Shown here: positions 60,438 to 64,000 of the stretch, in pieces
Position numbering within the stretch: the stretch's first letter is position 1
Layout of the letters: every line of letters begins with the position of its first letter
DNA from: Taibaiella sp965229095
GTDB taxonomy: Bacteria > Bacteroidota > Bacteroidia > Chitinophagales > Chitinophagaceae
Assembly (NCBI GenBank): GCA_965229095.1
Contig: OZ245855.1
Span: forward strand, 4,154,001 to 4,218,000
DNA length: 64,000 nt
Reading direction: 5' to 3'
Translations under genes and position numbers: made by a program
Notes under the pieces: model-generated
Told to the model about the DNA's origin: nothing
Seen by the model: only the letters and a program-made list of their open reading frames with translations
Databases searched by the model: none

Positions 60438-61121
60438 ATGAAGCATTTAAAAGGAGTATTGGCGCTTGTCGTTATCCTATCCGGGATATTTTATTCCTGC
60501 AAAAAAGGGGCTAACGAAAAGCTGGAAGGGAACAACGAGCCTGTATCCGATTATATGTCCACCAAAGCCGGTTCCTGGTGGTTGTACGGAGCCAATGACG
60601 GTACCATTACCCGTCGCCGGGCCATGGGCATCGATTCGGTGATGCTGGGGAGAGTGTACAATTATTACGAAACAACCGATACCGTATCGCAGCATGTAAC
60701 GCCCGAATACTTTGGCAAGAATTCGGATAAATTCCTGATGCTGGTCGATCTGGATGGTAACCAAAGCAATTATATGAATGTGGTGGTACAGAAGGATAAT
60801 CCGCAGGTAGGTGACTCCTGGTCCAATACCGGCGATATTACCTATTCAGGCATGAAGTTTGACCTGCTTGCCGAAGGCGAAATTGTTGCTGTTGAAGGTA
60901 CTATGTCGATCAACGGTCATACCTATACCCATGTGGTAGAAGTCAATAATGTGCTTAAGGCCAAACCGCTTCTGTTCCCTACTTATACCAATTGCGGCAC
61001 CGTACGCATGTGGTTCCAGAAAGGGATCGGCATCTTAAAGGCCGACTACGATATCTCCATCAGTTCCTTTTTCTCCAAGCAATACACCGATTCGCTGCTC
61101 GACTATCATATACAGGAGTAA
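60438..61121 (+). CDS. Lipoprotein of unknown function
   Basis: A 227-residue lipoprotein with lipobox signal (LALVVILSGIFYSC, lipid on Cys near residue 21). The mature part is beta-rich: MSTKAGSWWLYGAN near its start, the phrase VVVQKDNPQVGDSWSN, and VRMWFQKGIGILKADYDI near the end. It resembles small exported proteins with no named domain in Bacteroidota. Repeat copy B begins 61 bases after its stop. No partner gene is evident. Confidence 0.7.
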   Translation: MKHLKGVLALVVILSGIFYSCKKGANEKLEGNNEPVSDYMSTKAGSWWLYGANDGTITRRRAMGIDSVMLGRVYNYYETTDTVSQHVTPEYFGKNSDKFLMLVDLDGNQSNYMNVVVQKDNPQVGDSWSNTGDITYSGMKFDLLAEGEIVAVEGTMSINGHTYTHVVEVNNVLKAKPLLFPTYTNCGTVRMWFQKGIGILKADYDISISSFFSKQYTDSLLDYHIQE

Positions 61122-61181
61122 GGCACGTTGCCGTTGTGTGTGTTGACATTGTCCTGGCAGGTCGCCCGAAGGAACAAAAGC

Positions 61182-61411
61182 ATCTTAATAGCTAAGTGAT
61201 AAGGGTATCCAAGATCCCTCATTTCACAAGCTGCGCAAGCTACATTCGGGATGACAGCGTGAATGCTGTATGATGTGCTATTCTTCTTTGCTGCAGCGTT
61301 GCGCAGTAATAATATACGCGATCTGTTCCCTTTGCCTGGTAACACGTTATATCGCGTCATCCAGAACGAAGCATTAGCGGAGTGAAGGATCTCAATCACC
61401 AAGAACATCAA
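61182..61411. repeat. Dispersed intergenic repeat, copy B
   Basis: About 230 bases matching copy A (18590-18813) in the same orientation. It has a short insertion, GCTGCGCAAGC, and lacks the right arm of the 13-bp stem that copy A has. A 101-residue frame on the other strand is translation of this repeat and not a gene. Confidence 0.75.
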
Positions 61412-61439
61412 AATGTATTATTCCTCACCAGGACCTTGC

Positions 61440-61559
61440 GTTATAAGGTGTCTATCTCTCGCCGCGACGCGGTGTCGCTGCGAGCATATAAGAAACATAG
61501 ATTAATTTTTTACCCTTCGACTCTGCTCAGGATGACCCTGTGTTATAAGGTGTCTATCT
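61440..61559. repeat. 18-base direct repeat, two units
   Basis: GTTATAAGGTGTCTATCT occurs at 61440-61457 and 61542-61559, 102 bases apart, flanking a segment with a small GCGAC/GTCGC hairpin and the TTCGACTCTGCTCAGGAT fragment. Confidence 0.6.
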
Positions 61560-61628
61560 TTGATCCCATTGCATCACTGCTAACAGAATATATCATTCTT
61601 TCCTGTAGAGTCCTTGCATGCAACGTCT

Positions 61629-62717
61629 CTACACACCTCCTCTAGGTTCCTGCATGCCATAATGATCGATCGCCTTTTGTTTCATAGGGTTGTTGCTCCA
61701 TGCTTCCCAGGTACAGGTATAAGGGTCGTAACCGCATTTTAAAGGGGCGGAGTATGGATCTTCCGGTTGCTCCAGGTAGGCGCGACAATCGGTGCATACA
61801 TACCGGAATTCACAATCCTTACATTTGCTTACCTTGTCTTTAGTGGTATACCAGTGTTTTTTAAAGCCGGGCTTTTCTATCGCTTCAAGAAGCGTAGTAT
61901 CCCCGATGTGGCCAAAGCTTTCTTTCATCGAAGGACAGTTTCTGATATAGCCCTTGCTGTCGATGCTAAGCTTGCGGTTGAGGCAACTGTTGTGCTGCAG
62001 GGCTTCGGTAAATGTTTCTTTATAGGCGCTGAAATAAGTAGCGCTGACGATACCACAGCATAGTTCGCTTTTGATCACCTTTGTGGTATAGGTTACCGGC
62101 ACGGCAAAGGTGGCGGATGTAAGCTCTTTATCATAAGGGCTGCTGTGCAGCACAAGCGAAGTAACCCTTTGGTGCCGGTCGCAAAGCTGCATCCATGCTT
62201 CGGTAGTTGTGTTGCTTTCAAAGGCGCAGAGTAAGCCTGCCGAAATGATGGTGGTTTCCCGGAGCGCCTCCAGCAGGGCATCGTAGTGGCCGGCAGGCCA
62301 GGCATAATAGCTTCTTAGCTCGAGGTATTTGCAATTGCAATGATCCAACTGCTGCACTACGGCGGCTATATCATAATCCGAATGCCGGTCCAGGTCGAGG
62401 ATCGCATTCGTAATTGCCGAAGGATGCTGCCATTGTGACGACAAGGGCGGAAACCTTTCAGGGGTGTCGCTTTGGAAGATCAGCTCTTCCTGTCTCAGGA
62501 ACGAAAAATAATCGTCCAGCACTTCGTCGTGGGCATGGTTGTACCGGGCTTTTATAGCGGCCAGTGTCTGCCCCTGGGTTTGCATCAGTAAGTCGAATAA
62601 GGTATTGGGGATAAGATGCACCCTGTTCCTTTGCAGATCGCATATCGTGCTTCTTTCCGCTCCTTTTACGGGAATACAATTGGCATACAGAAGATAAGGT
62701 ATATGCTCGTTCATCAT
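61629..62717 (-). CDS. gwsS: Grasp-with-spasm SPASM-domain peptide maturase
   Basis: A 362-residue enzyme of the grasp-with-spasm RiPP system. I chose ATG at 62717 (an adjacent ATG at 62714 is equivalent). The C-terminal SPASM region is Cys-rich: NSCLNRKLSIDSKGYIRNC, then KCKDCEFRYVCTDC, and CGYDPYTC near the end, ligands for auxiliary iron-sulphur clusters. I see no CxxxCxxC radical-SAM motif in the N-terminal half. The start overlaps the stop of the preceding 60-residue gene (TGATG). It works with the ATP-grasp enzyme on a precursor not inside the window. Confidence 0.9.
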   Translation of the reverse strand: MMNEHIPYLLYANCIPVKGAERSTICDLQRNRVHLIPNTLFDLLMQTQGQTLAAIKARYNHAHDEVLDDYFSFLRQEELIFQSDTPERFPPLSSQWQHPSAITNAILDLDRHSDYDIAAVVQQLDHCNCKYLELRSYYAWPAGHYDALLEALRETTIISAGLLCAFESNTTTEAWMQLCDRHQRVTSLVLHSSPYDKELTSATFAVPVTYTTKVIKSELCCGIVSATYFSAYKETFTEALQHNSCLNRKLSIDSKGYIRNCPSMKESFGHIGDTTLLEAIEKPGFKKHWYTTKDKVSKCKDCEFRYVCTDCRAYLEQPEDPYSAPLKCGYDPYTCTWEAWSNNPMKQKAIDHYGMQEPRGGV

Positions 62718-62899
62718 CAGATCATTTTGGAAAGAGGCTTTAGCGGCGGCTGTACCGCACACCTGTGGCTCTGGTACCGCCTGATACTGATGTACCGGTT
62801 AATAAACAGGCTCATCGTTTTGTCGATCGGACGGAAGTACCGGAAGCTGAGCGGCAGCCTGGTTAAGATCTCTTCGCGGACCAAGGTGTTCATGTTCAT
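62717..62899 (-). CDS. Small basic protein coupled within the grasp-with-spasm operon
   Basis: A 60-residue protein whose ATG overlaps the stop of the ATP-grasp gene (ATGA) and whose TGA overlaps the start of the SPASM gene (TGATG). This seamless packing on both sides is what a real, translationally coupled gene shows. The product is basic (many Arg), starts MNMNTLVREEILTRLPLSFR and has no Gly-Gly site, signal peptide or membrane helix. I do not recognise the family. It may be a peptide-recognition or adaptor protein of the cassette (inference). Confidence 0.5.
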   Translation of the reverse strand: MNMNTLVREEILTRLPLSFRYFRPIDKTMSLFINRYISIRRYQSHRCAVQPPLKPLSKMI

Positions 62900-63798
62900 A
62901 AATAGCGGGCTACTTCTTTTTCGATGTAATAATTGCCTGCTTCGGAAAGAAATCCGTATTGACCATAAGGGTTCACTTCCAGGAAGCAGTATTCCCCCTG
63001 CCTGGTATAGATAAAGTCAAGAGAGCCGTAGTTAAGCCCGAGCTGGTGCATCAATGTTGTGATCTGCTCTTTAAGTTCGTCGTGCAGCAGGTAAGGTACC
63101 TGCCTGTTGGGCCTTGTGGTATCTATAGCCCTGCCATCTATCTGTGACAGCTTGTTGTTTTGGGTAAATGTGGCCAGAGCGTGTACCTGCTGCCGGAAAA
63201 AGAAAACCCGGATTTCGAATTGCTTTTCGATAAGCTGTTGTACCATTGACGGGAAAAAAGACGGAGCCATGGCATCGATCACTTCCTCCGTTATCTCCTC
63301 TGTCCGCTGCCCGTCTATCAATACCCGTTCTGTGTGTACCGCAATCCCTTCATGCATGCTTTTGGTGATGATACGACCCCAACGTTGTTTAAGCTGTCTC
63401 AGCATTTCCCGGTCAGACACTACGGCTGTCGGTGGTACCGTAAACCCAATGCCTGCGGCTTGCTGCAGCACTTCCAGTTTGTTGAGCCTTTTATGCCTGA
63501 AGGGGGAGAGGCCGAAGCCATGTTCGCGTTCATCGGGAAGCAGGTGGCAGAGCAAGGCATCGGCCTGGCTCTGCAGGTATTCTCTTACCTGTTGGTTGAG
63601 CGCCTTGTCTTCGGCATGTACATCCGGTATCATATTGGCCTTGCCGTTAAAATAGCAGGAGCCTGTCTTGGGCTCTTTGTTCCAGGCTATAAGGTCGGTA
63701 GCATTGTTCAGCCGGAAAAAATCTTTCTTATAATAAAGCAGCCATTGGATCAATTCCAGCGTGGTTTCGTCGGTGGCCCGTGTATGGATAAAGACCAT
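62896..63798 (-). CDS. gwsG: Grasp-with-spasm ATP-grasp peptide maturase
   Basis: A 300-residue ATP-grasp ligase, of the kind that forms macrocyclic ester or amide bonds between side chains of a peptide. Marks: FFRLNNATDLI in the N-terminal part, LSPFRHKRLNKLEVLQQA, the ATP-lid region ITKSMHEGIAVHTERV, FEIRVFFFRQQVHALAT, and the metal-binding GSLDFIYTRQGEYCFLEVNPYG near the end (Asp, Glu, Asn). Its start lies 3 bases after the stop of the upstream partial gene, so the operon continues beyond the window. Confidence 0.92.
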   Translation of the reverse strand: MVFIHTRATDETTLELIQWLLYYKKDFFRLNNATDLIAWNKEPKTGSCYFNGKANMIPDVHAEDKALNQQVREYLQSQADALLCHLLPDEREHGFGLSPFRHKRLNKLEVLQQAAGIGFTVPPTAVVSDREMLRQLKQRWGRIITKSMHEGIAVHTERVLIDGQRTEEITEEVIDAMAPSFFPSMVQQLIEKQFEIRVFFFRQQVHALATFTQNNKLSQIDGRAIDTTRPNRQVPYLLHDELKEQITTLMHQLGLNYGSLDFIYTRQGEYCFLEVNPYGQYGFLSEAGNYYIEKEVARYL

Positions 63799-63801
63799 GG
63801 C

Positions 63802-63999
63802 TTAATAACAATTTGAGGTAAGATTACTTTTTACAAGCGCATGATCCCTGGCATAACGTTCCGCTTCTTCTTTGCTTTCCGGTAGCCCTTTTTGCTGGTA
63901 GATAAATAAGTTGAAGGAGAAACCCTTGCCCGGATGCCGGTAAGCAAACAGTATCTTCTCCAGGTAATCCTTCACCGTGCTCATGCCCAGTGCCAGGCG
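63802..63999 (-). CDS. 3' end of an unidentified gene, operon partner of gwsG
   Basis: The frame is open to the window edge (five codons precede an ATG at 63984), so this may be the C-terminal part of a longer protein or a complete 60-residue one. The visible sequence is mixed charged/aromatic (TVKDYLEKILFAYRHPGKG, then GLPESKEEAERYARDHALV) and ends LTSNCY. It ends 3 bases before the gwsG start. I see no Gly-Gly leader, so it is not obviously the precursor peptide. Confidence 0.5.
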   Translation of the reverse strand, partial: RLALGMSTVKDYLEKILFAYRHPGKGFSFNLFIYQQKGLPESKEEAERYARDHALVKSNLTSNCY

Positions 64000-64000
64000 C

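Larger units (their letters stand above)
61122..61628. other. Gene-free repeat-rich interval
   Basis: About 507 bases without a credible gene. It holds repeat copy B (61182-61411), an 18-base direct repeat (61440-61457 and 61542-61559) and a fragment CCTTCGACTCTGCTCAGGAT (about 61514-61533), the reverse of wording at 33481. Confidence 0.65.

Noticed and set aside
61106..61411. 101-residue frame on the - strand
   Set aside because: Covers repeat copy B; copy A at 18590 does not keep a matching open frame, so it is not coding.
61440..61559. CRISPR array
   Set aside because: Only two 18-base repeats 102 bases apart with no regular spacing or cas genes. No CRISPR array was seen anywhere in the window.
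63802..63984. Grasp-with-spasm precursor peptide
   Set aside because: The frame is open to the window edge, and there is no Gly-Gly site or Thr/Glu/Asp-rich core; more likely the end of a larger protein.

Overview
The window comes from a bacterium of the phylum Bacteroidota, most likely the Chitinophagaceae or a close relative. The evidence is a SusC/SusD pair, several TAnnTTTG-type -7 elements in place of sigma-70 boxes, almost no Shine-Dalgarno signals, DUF3108, DUF2480 and DUF47 housekeeping proteins, a grasp-with-spasm peptide cassette and a Bacteroidota-type class I lanthipeptide cluster. This is inference from gene content; no 16S rRNA gene is present.

Layout. (1) 1-18269: distal half of an extracellular contractile injection system (eCIS, Afp/PVC/AlgoCIS type), all on the + strand: two baseplate proteins, a 1479-residue PKD-type protein, a tape-measure protein, a 1281-residue eCIS-core (DUF4157) protein with a possible nuclease-toxin C-terminus, an overlapping beta-propeller protein (candidate immunity partner), a second DUF4157 protein, the AAA+ ATPase and a 62-residue protein. 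(2) 18277-20115: a small membrane protein, a gene-free region carrying a dispersed repeat, and metF. (3) 20282-20978: two divergent small HTH regulators around a palindromic operator. (4) 20993-24259: LytS-like kinase, LytTR response regulator and a LytTR-only protein. (5) 24485-33458: lanthipeptide cluster with two precursor peptides, LanC, full-length LanB, a C39-peptidase ABC exporter and an HlyD-type adaptor. (6) 33735-37442: DoxX-like protein, histone-H1-like protein, two paralogous alpha/beta hydrolases and an AraC regulator. (7) 37613-40404: arsenic operon arsR-arsC-arsM-acr3 with two matching operator-like sites. (8) tRNA-Ser(GGA). (9) 41102-45892: SusC/SusD pair. (10) 46023-48778: lpxH, a SixA-type phosphatase and a kinase-RapZ fusion. 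(11) 48992-55761: PiT phosphate transporter with an inserted PDZ-like domain and its DUF47 partner, divergent from a TonB-dependent receptor and a lipoprotein. Both of the latter are preceded by 11-bp-phased heptamer arrays resembling Pho boxes. (12) 55902-61121: TPR protein, DUF3108, DUF2480, exonuclease, folK and a lipoprotein. (13) 61122-61628: gene-free repeat region. (14) 61629-64000: grasp-with-spasm cassette on the - strand, running off the window.

How the parts work together. The window holds three export or warfare modules: an injection particle with a probable toxin payload, a lanthipeptide factory with its exporter, and a second RiPP cassette. It also holds two stress regulons whose DNA sites can be read directly: arsenic (ArsR boxes) and, as inference, phosphate (Pho-box-like arrays). 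The most interesting items are the eCIS toxin/partner cassette, the matched phased arrays upstream of the TonB receptor and lipoprotein genes, the lanthipeptide cluster with two unlike core peptides, the translationally coupled 60-residue gene inside the grasp-with-spasm operon, and the two-copy 225-bp intergenic repeat.
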